Part shown: one piece after another, positions 25,386-32,797 of the stretch
Position numbering within the stretch: position 1 is the stretch's first letter
Layout: each line of letters begins with the position of its first letter
NCBI GenBank assembly: GCA_021496925.1
Contig: CP053915.1
Coordinates: 620,001-684,000 of the forward strand
Direction: 5' to 3'
Source of the DNA: Acidovorax sp. YS12
GTDB lineage: Bacteria > Pseudomonadota > Gammaproteobacteria > Burkholderiales > Burkholderiaceae_C
Length of the DNA: 64,000 nt
The notes under the pieces: model-generated
Databases searched by the model: none
The model's input: the letters and a program-made list of their open reading frames with translations, nothing else
What the model was told of the DNA's origin: nothing
Made by a program: the position numbers and the translations under genes

Positions 25386-25595
25386 ATGACCCGCACCACC
25401 ACCAGCCGCCCACGCATGGCGGCGATCTATGCGCCCGGCGCAGTACGCGCCCGCCGCTGGCACGGCGAAGGCGACGTGCGCGGCTACCGCCCACCCTCGG
25501 GCTGGTCGGCCCGTGCCGACCTCATCGACATTCACCCCATCACGGGCCGCGCCTTGCCGCGTGCCATGTGGTGGATTATCGAAACCAAGGAATAA
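25386..25595 (+). CDS. Small conserved ICE protein of unknown function
   Basis: A 69-residue basic protein (TRTTTSRPRMAAIYAPG ... IIETKE) with several aromatic residues and no recognised domain. A GGAG ribosome site lies 10 bases upstream. Its position after parB and before DUF736 is kept in related elements as far as I can recall, which supports it being real. No function is proposed. Confidence 0.6.
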   Translation: MTRTTTSRPRMAAIYAPGAVRARRWHGEGDVRGYRPPSGWSARADLIDIHPITGRALPRAMWWIIETKE

Positions 25596-25602
25596 CGAGC
25601 CG

Positions 25603-25731
25603 CACCGGCCCCAAGCCGTTCCGCCTTGGGGCCGGTGGTCGGAAATCCGGGCGCGGCGGTGGCCGCGCCCGGTTCCAGCGTCCAAAGCAAAATCGCCACG
25701 TCGCCGCCTTCGACCAGGCGGCGACGTGGCG
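25603..25731. other. Three consecutive perfect hairpins
   Basis: Hairpin 1: 13-bp arms CACCGGCCCCAAG/CTTGGGGCCGGTG (25603-25637). Hairpin 2: 11-bp arms CCGGGCGCGGC/GCCGCGCCCGG with a GGTG loop (25647-25672). Hairpin 3: 15-bp arms CGCCACGTCGCCGCC/GGCGGCGACGTGGCG with an 8-base loop (25694-25731). None has a T-run. The first may terminate the small gene; the others are unexplained and lie close to parB. The remaining 25732-26354 holds no convincing gene. Confidence 0.75.
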
Positions 25732-26354
25732 GACGTGCAAGTGCCTTGCACGCGGTACAGCGATCGGCGCCCGCTGGCGCGGGCAAGGTTTCGATGGCGC
25801 CCCGCCGCAATGGGCGGGGCTTGTGGGGCTACGCCCCCGCTTGCTGCGGCAGGTTGTGCCAAAGCGTGCCGTCCTCGACGCTGGCGGTTCGCGCTTGTAC
25901 GTCACGAAGGACGGTTCACCGACACGCCCCCCGGCTTCGCTATGGAGCATCCACGCCACGCCTCAACCACGTCGTCGCAATCTGCGGCAAGAAGCGTTCT
26001 CGCTCGTCGTTGGGGTGTTGGCCTTGCCAGTGTCAGGGCGCAAGCCGGTGAAGCCGTCACGCGGGGATGCCGAGTCGGCCACGTCTCCATTCGGGAGCGG
26101 GCGGCCCGTGCGTCCTTGGCTTGTCGTGAATCGTGGCGAGGGAACGGCTGCGCCTTGGGCTTCATGGCCGCAACCTTCCAGCGAAAACAATTTCCCCTGC
26201 GCTGCGCGCATTCCTCGCGGGACAAATTCTTTTCGCTTCCAGGCTCTCCACGGTGTTGCGACCGCTGCGCGGTGCGGCCAGCCCATCCCCCGCCGGACGG
26301 TTCACAACAAGGACGCACTGGCGCGACCTTGTTCAACCCGAAAGGAGAAACATC

Positions 26355-26669
26355 ATGGCCAACATCGGCACCTTCACCGCAGAGAAAGACGGCTTCACCG
26401 GCACGCTTCGCACCCTGACGCTCAACGTCAAGGTCAAGCTGGTTCCCAACGACAAGGGCGACAGCGAGAACGCCCCCGACTTCCACCTTCAGGCGGCCGG
26501 CCACGAGATCGGCGCGGCATGGAAGAAGACCAGTGAGGCCGGGCGCGAGTACCTGTCCGTGAGCATCGACGACCCTTCGTTCCCGGCGACGGTCTATGCC
26601 CGCCTGATCGAGAACGAGGACGGCACGCACGACCTGATCTGGTCGCGCAGCAAGCCCAAGGCGGCCTGA
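26355..26669 (+). CDS. DUF736 protein
   Basis: A 104-residue DUF736 protein (IGTFTAEKDGFTGTLRTLTL ... YLSVSIDDPSFPATVYARL). The family is a small beta-rich protein found almost only on plasmids and ICEs of alpha- and betaproteobacteria; its function is unknown. An AAAGGAG site precedes the ATG by 9 bases. It ends at a strong hairpin and is convergent with the XRE regulator gene. Confidence 0.9.
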   Translation: MANIGTFTAEKDGFTGTLRTLTLNVKVKLVPNDKGDSENAPDFHLQAAGHEIGAAWKKTSEAGREYLSVSIDDPSFPATVYARLIENEDGTHDLIWSRSKPKAA

Positions 26670-26681
26670 CGGCCACCCACC

Positions 26682-26710
26682 GCGCCCCGCCCATTGCGGC
26701 GGGGCGCCTT
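26682..26710. terminator. Bidirectional hairpin between DUF736 and XRE genes
   Basis: Perfect 10-bp arms GCGCCCCGCC (26682-26691) and GGCGGGGCGC (26698-26707), 6-base loop, followed by CTTT. It separates two convergent genes. Confidence 0.7.
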
Positions 26711-26721
26711 TCGCTGACAGC

Positions 26722-27015
26722 CTACGTCTCGGACACGGACGCGAGCTGGCTTTCCGTCGCGGCCATCAGCACGGCGGTACTGCAACTAAGCGCGCTGGCG
26801 ATCTTGAAGATGATCGCCAGCGTGGGCATGTGCTCGCCACGCTCGACCTTGCCCATATGGGAACGCTCGATGCCAGCCAGGTTGGCCAGCGATTCCTGCG
26901 CAATCCCGCGTTCCATCCGCAGCGCACGCACCGCCGCGCCGAAGGCTTGCGCCAACTCGGCATCGAAGGTGGTGGCACCGGCCGGTCGGCCAGGTTGTAC
27001 GGATCGCTTCTGCAT
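26722..27015 (-). CDS. XRE-family (HTH) regulator
   Basis: A 97-residue DNA-binding protein with a lambda-repressor-like helix-turn-helix at about residues 25-80 (GAAVRALRMERGIAQESLANLAGIERSHMGKVERGEHMP). No sensing domain is attached. It is transcribed opposite to the surrounding backbone genes and reads towards DUF736. An inverted repeat (CGCTTCTG/CAGAAGCG) covers its own start codon, suggesting autorepression. The ATG at 27015 was preferred to 27042 because the longer form would place the repeat inside the gene. Confidence 0.85.
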   Translation of the reverse strand: MQKRSVQPGRPAGATTFDAELAQAFGAAVRALRMERGIAQESLANLAGIERSHMGKVERGEHMPTLAIIFKIASALSCSTAVLMAATESQLASVSET

Positions 27016-27026
27016 AGACAGAAGCG
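27005..27026. promoter_or_regulatory. Putative operator over the XRE start codon
   Basis: Perfect 8-bp arms CGCTTCTG (27005-27012) and CAGAAGCG (27019-27026) are separated by 6 bases and span the start codon of the regulator. This is a plausible self-binding site. Confidence 0.5.
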
Positions 27027-27100
27027 TCCAGTCGCGGGACAATTAAAACCACGTTATCTTTAACTCATGACAGTAATTTAGTCCGCTTCCGTGCTTTTAC

Positions 27101-27124
27101 TGAAATCCGCAACTGCGGATTTCA
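27101..27124. promoter_or_regulatory. Perfect palindrome in the XRE-DUF2958 divergent region
   Basis: Arms TGAAATCCGC (27101-27110) and GCGGATTTCA (27115-27124) with an AACT loop. Related ATCCG/CGGAT pieces recur to the right, up to GCATCC-TC-GGATGC just before the DUF2958 gene. The 27016-27313 interval has no gene; it looks like a regulatory region. Confidence 0.55.
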
Positions 27125-27313
27125 CCAGACCCGGGGAGCCGCATCCGTGTCTTTCCTGACCTGCGTAATTCCGCTTCTGCGTTTCCGTGCATGTACGGAT
27201 TCGATGGCTTGCGCCTTCGTGCTTTCCCGCCAAAGCACGCATCCGCTTCGGCGGTTCCGCGCTTCGATGGAAAATCGTATCCGTGCATCCTCGGATGCGT
27301 GGGGATTCGGGCC

Positions 27314-27664
27314 ATGACCCAGCCGCTCGTCACCGCTGAACAGCGGGCGCAACTGCTCGCCGTCGGCGCGGCACGCGCCGCTGATCGGGGCATTGACCCG
27401 ATGCCGGCGGTGCGACTGTTCACCCCTGACGCGCACGCCACCTGGTTGCTGGCCGCGCTCGACCCGGCCGATGGCGATACGGCATGGGGGCTGATCGACC
27501 TGGGAATAGGCATGCCCGGCCTGGGCCATGTGAAGCTGTCCGATCTGGCGTCCATCGTCGGGCCGCATAAGCAAACTGTGATGCGCGATCGCTACTTCCA
27601 GCCCGTGCGGCTGCTGTCGGAGTACCTGCGGCTGGCCGAGGAAAACGGCTCGATCACCGACTGA
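27314..27664 (+). CDS. DUF2958 protein
   Basis: A 116-residue DUF2958 protein, a family carried by ICEs and plasmids. The conserved core is VRLFTPDAHATWLLAALDP ... AWGLIDLGIGMPGLGHVKLSDL. No function is known; it lacks membrane segments. It is divergent from the XRE regulator, with palindromes between them, so that regulator may control it. Confidence 0.88.
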   Translation: MTQPLVTAEQRAQLLAVGAARAADRGIDPMPAVRLFTPDAHATWLLAALDPADGDTAWGLIDLGIGMPGLGHVKLSDLASIVGPHKQTVMRDRYFQPVRLLSEYLRLAEENGSITD

Positions 27665-28001
27665 GCAGTCCCAGCCAACGACGGCGCATTCTGACTATTT
27701 CAGTCTTACCCAAGACCTGCGCAGTCTGAATCCACACTCTTGCACCGAAGCGGTGCGCTTCTGATGCAAACAGTCATGATCTTTGGCGCGGGCTGCTGCA
27801 CGGTGCTCCACGCTGCGCACCATTTTCGTGGCGGCGCAGCCGTCGCATTCAGACGATTTCCGCAATGCCCTGGAGCGAATCAGTCTTGACACCAGCAGTT
27901 ACAGCGTACCCCGATTTCGATGACGACTTGATGGCGACTCGATAGCTCCCGCACGGCGGAATCCGTGGCGACGTTCCTGCTGAATGACAGGAGGTTGCGT
28001 C
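27665..28001. other. Intergenic region with repeated TCAGTCTT/GTCTGAA words
   Basis: No gene seen. TCAGTCTT occurs at 27700-27707 and 27880-27887; GTCTGAA occurs at 27724-27730 and inverted at 27848-27854. These could be binding sites for an element-encoded regulator, but four short words in 340 bases is weak evidence. Confidence 0.3.
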
Positions 28002-28799
28002 ATGGCCGACCCGAGCGCCGAACACTGGTATCCGACCGCCGCGTATCTCTACACGCTGCACCTCGACGGCCCCGCGCTGGCGTGGGAATACCTGCGCCGC
28101 CACCCCGACTACCGCCGCGACTGGCTGCGCCGGCGCCGCCGGCCAGAGGCTGCCGCGCGCTGGGGACTGCGCCTGCTGGAAGATCCCGCCCTGGATGCGC
28201 GCGACGCGCACCCGGCCTGGTTCCCCGATCACGATGCGGTGGTGCAGCTCTACCCGGACGCCGACCCGCCGCCCGACGCGGTGGCCTTCGCGTTCTGGTG
28301 CCTTCCCGGCCAGAAGCGTCTGATCCACGACGGCAAGCGCCTGGTGCTGCTGACACGCTGGCCGGGCTGCTGCCTGCGGCTGGTGATCGCTCCCGGCTTG
28401 GCCGACGGCATGGCCTACGCCTACGCCATTCGCGCCTGCGCCGCATCCTGCGGGCGCTATCAGGCGCTGGCGGCCGAACTGGACAAGCTGGCCGCCGCTG
28501 GCGATGCAGCGCCAGCGGGAACGGCACGGTCGCGGCCGGCCCCCGCGGCGCTGCTGGAGTTGAACACGCTCCAGGCGCTCGACGGCACCCTCGCGGGCGC
28601 GTCCCTGCGCGACGTGGCCGAAGGGCTGTTCGGCGTCGATGCCGTCGCCGACGACTGGTACGCCGACAGCGCCTTGCGCGCCCGCGTTCGCCGGCTGGTG
28701 CGCCGGGGCGATGCGCTGATGCGCGGCGGCTATCGCCGCCTGGCACAGCTTCCGCCCGTTGCACAGGGACGCGCTGCATCCTCTGCAAAACGTCCCTGA
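28002..28799 (+). CDS. DUF2285 domain protein
   Basis: A 265-residue protein. The N-terminal part (ALAWEYLRRHPDYRRDWLRRR) matches the short domain often found before DUF2285, and the C-terminal part (LLELNTLQALDGTLAGASLRDVAEGLFG ... LRARVRRLVRRGDALMRGGYRRL) is DUF2285, which has helix-turn-helix character. Members lie next to repA on ICEs and are thought to be regulators. An AGGAGG site precedes the chosen ATG by 9 bases. Confidence 0.85.
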   Translation: MADPSAEHWYPTAAYLYTLHLDGPALAWEYLRRHPDYRRDWLRRRRRPEAAARWGLRLLEDPALDARDAHPAWFPDHDAVVQLYPDADPPPDAVAFAFWCLPGQKRLIHDGKRLVLLTRWPGCCLRLVIAPGLADGMAYAYAIRACAASCGRYQALAAELDKLAAAGDAAPAGTARSRPAPAALLELNTLQALDGTLAGASLRDVAEGLFGVDAVADDWYADSALRARVRRLVRRGDALMRGGYRRLAQLPPVAQGRAASSAKRP

Positions 28800-28874
28800 G
28801 CAGGAAGCCTTGCTTTCTTGAAAGTGCCTCTATCCGGCCGCGTGGTGTGGCCGGGCTTGATGGAGGTACATCCC

Positions 28875-29159
28875 ATGCGACCCGCTCCCTTGCGGCCTGC
28901 CGCCGCTGCTGTCGCTGCGCCCGTGCAGCCCCAACGCTACCTGACCAACGACGAAGCCGCCGAATACCTGCGCCTGTCGCCGCGCACGCTGGAGAAACAG
29001 CGCGTGATCGGCGGCGGCCCGAAGTTCCGCAAGTTCGGCCGCCGCGTCATGTACGCGGTGGCCGACCTCGATGCCTGGGCCGACCAGCGCAGCTACGAGG
29101 CCACGTCCGACCCGGAATATGCCGAGCGTCACGCGGGCGACTACCGTGATGGCCGCTGA
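28875..29159 (+). CDS. AlpA/excisionase-like helix-turn-helix protein
   Basis: A 94-residue protein with a MerR-type winged HTH at residues about 28-75 (RYLTNDEAAEYLRLSPRTLEKQRVIGGGPKFRKFGRRVMYAVADLDAWADQR). Such proteins act as excisionases or as transcription factors on mobile elements. GGAGG lies 8 bases before the ATG at 28875; an in-frame ATG at 28860 is possible but overlaps the ribosome site. Its place beside repA suggests control of replication or excision. Confidence 0.82.
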   Translation: MRPAPLRPAAAAVAAPVQPQRYLTNDEAAEYLRLSPRTLEKQRVIGGGPKFRKFGRRVMYAVADLDAWADQRSYEATSDPEYAERHAGDYRDGR

Positions 29160-29185
29160 TCGTCGGCTCGCCGGTGGCTATCGTC

Positions 29186-30043
29186 ATGTCCAGCCCATCG
29201 CTGCCGTCGGGGCAGCGATCGCAGCAGCGGGAACAGCTCGACCTGTTCCGCGCGCTGCCGGGCGACGGCATGGCGCCGCGCGACAGCCAGGACTTGATGG
29301 CCTTTCCGTTCTTCTCGCTGGCGAAGTCGCGGCGCACGGCGCCGATCGACTTCCGCAGCGGGAACATCACCATCCGCGTGGAAGGCACGGCCGAGCACGG
29401 CATCGCCACGATATGGGATGCCGACGTGTTGATTTGGGCGGCCTCGCAGATCGTGGAGGCGCGCGACGCAGGCATTCGCCCGTCGCGCTGGATACACGCC
29501 ACGCCCTACGAAATCCTGCGCTTCATCGGGCGCGGCACGTCCCTCAACGACTACCAGCGCCTGAAAGCCGCGCTCGACCGGCTGCAATCGACCAGCGTGG
29601 CAACGTCCATCCGCGAAACCACCGGGAGGCGCTTGCACCGCTTTTCGTGGGTGAACGAATGGCGCGAGCTGGCCGACGCCAGCGGCACGCCGCTGGGCAT
29701 CGAGCTGATCCTGCCGGACTGGTTCTATGCCAGCGTGCTCGATGCCGCCCTGGTGTTGACCATCGACCCGGCCTATTTCCGCTTGAAGGGCGGTATCGAA
29801 CGCTGGCTGTATCGCCTGGTGCGCAAGCACGGCGGGCGGCAGGAACACGGCTGGCAATTCGACTTCCGGCACCTGCACCGCAAGTCCGGCAGCGCGGCGC
29901 GCTTCTCGGACTTCGCCTACGACCTGCGCGTGCTGGTCGCGCGTCAGTCGCTGCCCGGCTACGTCCTGGGCATCGAGCCGATACCGGGCGAAAGGCTGGA
30001 ACTGCTGACCTTCCGGCCCGTGCCGTTCACGGCACGGGGATAA
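29186..30043 (+). CDS. repA: Plasmid-type replication initiator RepA
   Basis: A 285-residue replication initiator of the Rep-A type carried by Tn4371-family elements. Conserved segments are FFSLAKSRRTAPIDFRSGNITIRVEG, ATIWDADVLIWAASQI, PYEILRFIGRGTSLNDYQRLKAALDRLQSTSV and FRLKGGIERWLYRLVRKHGG; the last two contain the winged-helix DNA-binding units. It would let the excised circle replicate. Three 18-bp iterons start 26 bases after its stop codon. An in-frame GTG 12 bases upstream is an alternative start. Confidence 0.88.
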   Translation: MSSPSLPSGQRSQQREQLDLFRALPGDGMAPRDSQDLMAFPFFSLAKSRRTAPIDFRSGNITIRVEGTAEHGIATIWDADVLIWAASQIVEARDAGIRPSRWIHATPYEILRFIGRGTSLNDYQRLKAALDRLQSTSVATSIRETTGRRLHRFSWVNEWRELADASGTPLGIELILPDWFYASVLDAALVLTIDPAYFRLKGGIERWLYRLVRKHGGRQEHGWQFDFRHLHRKSGSAARFSDFAYDLRVLVARQSLPGYVLGIEPIPGERLELLTFRPVPFTARG

Positions 30044-30068
30044 CTGCGGGAAAAGATGTGGACGGCCT

Positions 30069-30133
30069 CGTGCTATCAGGAGTACGGGGTATCGTGCTAT
30101 CGGGAGTACGACCCTCGTGCTATCAGGAGTACG
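30069..30133 (+). repeat. Three RepA-type iterons (putative oriV)
   Basis: The word CGTGCTATCAGGAGTACG occurs at 30069-30086, 30093-30110 (one mismatch, CGG for CAG) and 30116-30133. The period is 24 then 23 bases, about two helical turns, as in iteron origins bound by plasmid Rep proteins. It lies directly downstream of repA. Confidence 0.8.
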
Positions 30134-30173
30134 AAAACGCCGCAAAGCCAGTAACGGCGCGGGTTTGCGTCCC

Positions 30174-30205
30174 CTCTAACTTACCTAACTATAAATCTCT
30201 AACTT
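30174..30205. other. AT-rich segment next to iterons (possible unwinding element)
   Basis: An A+T-rich stretch in very GC-rich surroundings contains CTCTAACTT twice, at 30174-30182 and 30197-30205, again 23 bases apart. Beside the iterons this is what a DNA unwinding element would look like. Confidence 0.55.
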
Positions 30206-30284
30206 TTGGTAGAAGCGCGCCGTTTCGGTGGACAACCACGAAACGGCACGGCCAGGCCGGCTTTCCAGCAGGGAGGGCCGCGCC

Positions 30285-30923
30285 ATGATCTTCGCGTTTC
30301 TCAATCAAAAAGGCGGCGTCGGCAAGACCACACTCGCTACCCACATCGCGGGCGAGCTGGCGATGCGCGGGCTGCACGTCATCCTGCTGGACGCCGACCC
30401 GCAGGGTTCATCGCTGGACTGGACGCAGCGCAGAAGCCAGCAGGGCTTGCCACGGCTGTTCAGCGCCGTGGGTCTCGCCCGCGAAACGCTGCATCAGGAA
30501 GCGCCGGAGCTGGCCCGCCGCGCCGATCACATCATCATCGACGGCCCGCCGCGCATCGCCGCCCTGGCGCGTTCCGCGCTGCTGGCGGCCGAGCGCGTGC
30601 TGATTCCCGTGCAGCCCAGCCCGTATGACCTTTGGGCCAGCGCCGAGATGGTGGCGCTGATCCGCGAGGCACTGGTGTTCCGGCCTGCGCTGCGCGCGGC
30701 CTTCGTCATCAACCGGCGCGTCAGTACCACCATCATCGGCAGGGAAGCACGGCAATCGCTGGCCGAACAGCCGCTGCCGGCGCTGCACAGCGAAGTGCGC
30801 CAGCGCATCGTCTTCGCCGACAGCGTGGCCGCTGGCCGGCTCGCCCGCGAAACCGCGCCCGACAGCGCCGCCGCACGCGAGATCGCCGTGCTCACCGATG
30901 AACTGCTGCGGTGGCCGACATGA
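30285..30923 (+). CDS. parA: ParA-family partition ATPase
   Basis: A 212-residue ParA/MinD-type ATPase. The deviant Walker A loop KGGVGKTT is at residues 9-16, Walker A' is LLDADPQGSSLDW, and Walker B is HIIIDGPP. It has no N-terminal DNA-binding domain, so it is of the short type. It should segregate the excised, replicating circle. The gene follows the putative origin and overlaps the next gene by four bases, starting a run of coupled genes through to the relaxase. Confidence 0.93.
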   Translation: MIFAFLNQKGGVGKTTLATHIAGELAMRGLHVILLDADPQGSSLDWTQRRSQQGLPRLFSAVGLARETLHQEAPELARRADHIIIDGPPRIAALARSALLAAERVLIPVQPSPYDLWASAEMVALIREALVFRPALRAAFVINRRVSTTIIGREARQSLAEQPLPALHSEVRQRIVFADSVAAGRLARETAPDSAAAREIAVLTDELLRWPT

Positions 30924-31183
30924 GCAGCCCGCGCAGCAAGCGCGTCGGCATCGGCGCACGTCCGCCCGCGAATCCACACGCCGAGGCGTGGATTCGCCAG
31001 GGCGATGCCGATGCACTCAACAAAGGCGACCTCTACACCGCACGCCTGACCCTCGACATCACACCCGCGATGCGTGCTCGCATCAAGGTGTCGGCCTTCA
31101 CGCGAGGCGTGACCGTGGCCGAGTTGCTGCGCGGCTTGCTGGAACGAGAGTTCCCCGACAACCGCACGGAGAACCTGCCATGA
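30920..31183 (+). CDS. Small ribbon-helix-helix-like partner of ParA
   Basis: An 87-residue basic protein. Its C-terminal half (DLYTARLTLDITPAMRARIKVSAFTRGVTVAELLRGLLEREF) has the strand-helix-helix pattern of a ribbon-helix-helix DNA-binding protein. Small RHH proteins encoded right after short ParA proteins often serve as the centromere-binding ParB/ParG partner; that role is inferred here from position. It overlaps parA and the DUF2840 gene by four bases each. Confidence 0.75.
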   Translation: MSSPRSKRVGIGARPPANPHAEAWIRQGDADALNKGDLYTARLTLDITPAMRARIKVSAFTRGVTVAELLRGLLEREFPDNRTENLP

Positions 31184-31737
31184 ACGCATCCGCCTTGCCT
31201 GCCGCTCACGCGGCGACGGCTGCACCGGCTGCTGCGCCGCCGCCTTCACTTTCGACGCCCGCCGGCCAGGCTGGCAGCGTGCCGCTGACTCGCGTATCGC
31301 TCGCCTACATCGAACCGCGATTCAAGCTCTACCTGCGCTTCGGCGAGCCGGCGCGCTCGCTGCGGCTCGACCGCTGGCGGCGCTGCGCGGTGTTCCTGCC
31401 GCGTGCAATGTTCTGCCGCGTGCGCTGGGAAGCAAACGACTACGGCACGATCCGCTGGCAGCTCATGGTGATGCAAGCCGCCACGCCGCTGGACGACATG
31501 CAGCGCATCCCCGGCGTGCGGCCGGGCGCACGCCTGCTGCTGTACGCCGAAGGCGAAAACGCGGTGCGTGCCGTGCTGGAACGCATCGACGGCATCGAAG
31601 GGCAAGGCATCGCCGCCATCGACGTGTCGCCCGCGTACTGGCGCACGCTGGGCAACCGTCTGGCGGCCCGCCTGGCGCTGCCCGAATACACCGCCGAGCG
31701 GCACGCCGCCTGGCTGGCCGGAAGGGCGCTGCCATGA
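31180..31737 (+). CDS. DUF2840 protein
   Basis: A 185-residue DUF2840 protein, a family found almost only between parA and traF on conjugative elements. An Ala/Pro-rich N-terminal 35 residues precede the conserved core (VSLAYIEPRFKLYLRFGEPARSLRLDRWRRCAVFLP ... GTIRWQLMVMQA). No signal peptide or membrane segment is seen and the function is unknown. It is coupled by four-base overlaps to both neighbours. Confidence 0.87.
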   Translation: MNASALPAAHAATAAPAAAPPPSLSTPAGQAGSVPLTRVSLAYIEPRFKLYLRFGEPARSLRLDRWRRCAVFLPRAMFCRVRWEANDYGTIRWQLMVMQAATPLDDMQRIPGVRPGARLLLYAEGENAVRAVLERIDGIEGQGIAAIDVSPAYWRTLGNRLAARLALPEYTAERHAAWLAGRALP

Positions 31738-32333
31738 CGACCCAATCCAACACCACATGCACGCACGAAGTCGCGCCGCATCCTCGCTCGCGCCTGCGCG
31801 TTCGCATCGTGCTGGCGGGCTTCGCCGCCGTCGGCCTCGCTGCGCTGGCCTGGGCGGCTTTCGTGTCGCCGCTGCCGCGTCTGACCTACAACCCGTCCGA
31901 CAGCGTGGCGGTCGGCTGGTATCGCATCGAACCGTTCGACCCGCGCACCGCCTCGCTGCCACGTCCGTTGTCCGTGGACAGCATCGTGCTGGTGCCGCTG
32001 CCCGACAGGGCCGCCATGCTGGCTGCGCAGCGCGGCTACCTGCCGACCCGCGTTCCGCTGCTCAAACGTGTGGGCGCAGTCGCGCCGCAACACGTTTGCA
32101 TCGTCGCCGGGCAGGTACGCATCGACGGCGTGCCTGCGGCCGCCGCGCTGCCTGCCGACCGGCTGGGCCGGCCACTGCCATCCTTGCAGCTTTGCCGCCG
32201 CCTCGAACCAGGCGAGCTGTTCCTGTTGAGCGTGACCAATCCGGCGTCGTTCGACAGCCGCTATTTCGGCCCGGTCAGCGCATCCGCCGTGATCGGCGTC
32301 GCGCAACCGGTCTGGCTGGAGACACGCCCATGA
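31734..32333 (+). CDS. traF: Conjugal transfer signal peptidase TraF (S26)
   Basis: A 199-residue membrane-anchored serine peptidase of family S26C. One membrane segment spans about residues 23-43, and the catalytic serine lies in YNPSDSVAVGWY (S57 by family pattern). The base is the lysine in PLLKRVGA at about residue 112. TraF of RP4 processes and cyclises the TrbC pilin; TrbC is encoded at 53777 in this element. It overlaps DUF2840 upstream and the next frame downstream by four bases. Confidence 0.92.
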   Translation: MTTQSNTTCTHEVAPHPRSRLRVRIVLAGFAAVGLAALAWAAFVSPLPRLTYNPSDSVAVGWYRIEPFDPRTASLPRPLSVDSIVLVPLPDRAAMLAAQRGYLPTRVPLLKRVGAVAPQHVCIVAGQVRIDGVPAAAALPADRLGRPLPSLQLCRRLEPGELFLLSVTNPASFDSRYFGPVSASAVIGVAQPVWLETRP

Positions 32334-32797
32334 TGGCCGCCGATTCACTGCACGTTGCCGTGCCTCTCATCGTGCCAACGGGCATGCCGTTCCGGCTGCC
32401 GCCGCCGTGTCGTCGCGCGTGCAGCGCGGGCGCATTCGCGCCGCGCTTCGCGCAACATCCGGCGCAGCCGTCCAGCGTGCAGGCGTCTTGCCTCGAACGC
32501 GCACGGCCTGCGGCCCCCATCGCGTCCATCTGCGCGTTCGCCGGCGGGCTGGCTGCAAGCAGCGCAGCGCCGCCGGGCCGCCGACGCCCGGAGCGACAGC
32601 GAGGGGCAAAGGCGGAAGGCAAGACAAAAGGACGCGGCACCGGGCCGCGTCGAAAGCCAGTCTGCACGTGGGGTTGGCGCAGCACGGAGCGGCTTCGCCG
32701 CCGTGCCGTTTGTGGCGCGAGGCCCGCGCCAATGCAGGCATGTCCGCGTGCTTCGCACGACCGGACACGCCAGAGCTTGCAGAGGGCACAGCCATGA
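32330..32797 (+). CDS. Hypothetical Arg/Ala/Pro-rich protein between traF and relaxase
   Basis: A 155-residue open frame whose ATG overlaps the traF stop and whose TGA overlaps the relaxase ATG, both as ATGA. That double coupling in an operon where every other junction has the same form is the main reason to list it. The product is rich in Arg, Ala, Pro and Cys, shows no domain that I recognise, and begins with MMAADSLHVAVPLIVPTG. The composition could equally come from random GC-rich sequence, so confidence is moderate. Confidence 0.45.
   Translation: MMAADSLHVAVPLIVPTGMPFRLPPPCRRACSAGAFAPRFAQHPAQPSSVQASCLERARPAAPIASICAFAGGLAASSAAPPGRRRPERQRGAKAEGKTKGRGTGPRRKPVCTWGWRSTERLRRRAVCGARPAPMQACPRASHDRTRQSLQRAQP

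Noticed and set aside
25568..26536. 322-codon frame in the gap before DUF736
   Set aside because: Runs into the DUF736 gene in a different frame, Arg/Pro-rich, no ribosome site, no family likeness.
27700..27887. TCAGTCTT/GTCTGAA words as a replication origin
   Set aside because: Only four short words with irregular spacing; the iterons at 30069 are far stronger candidates.
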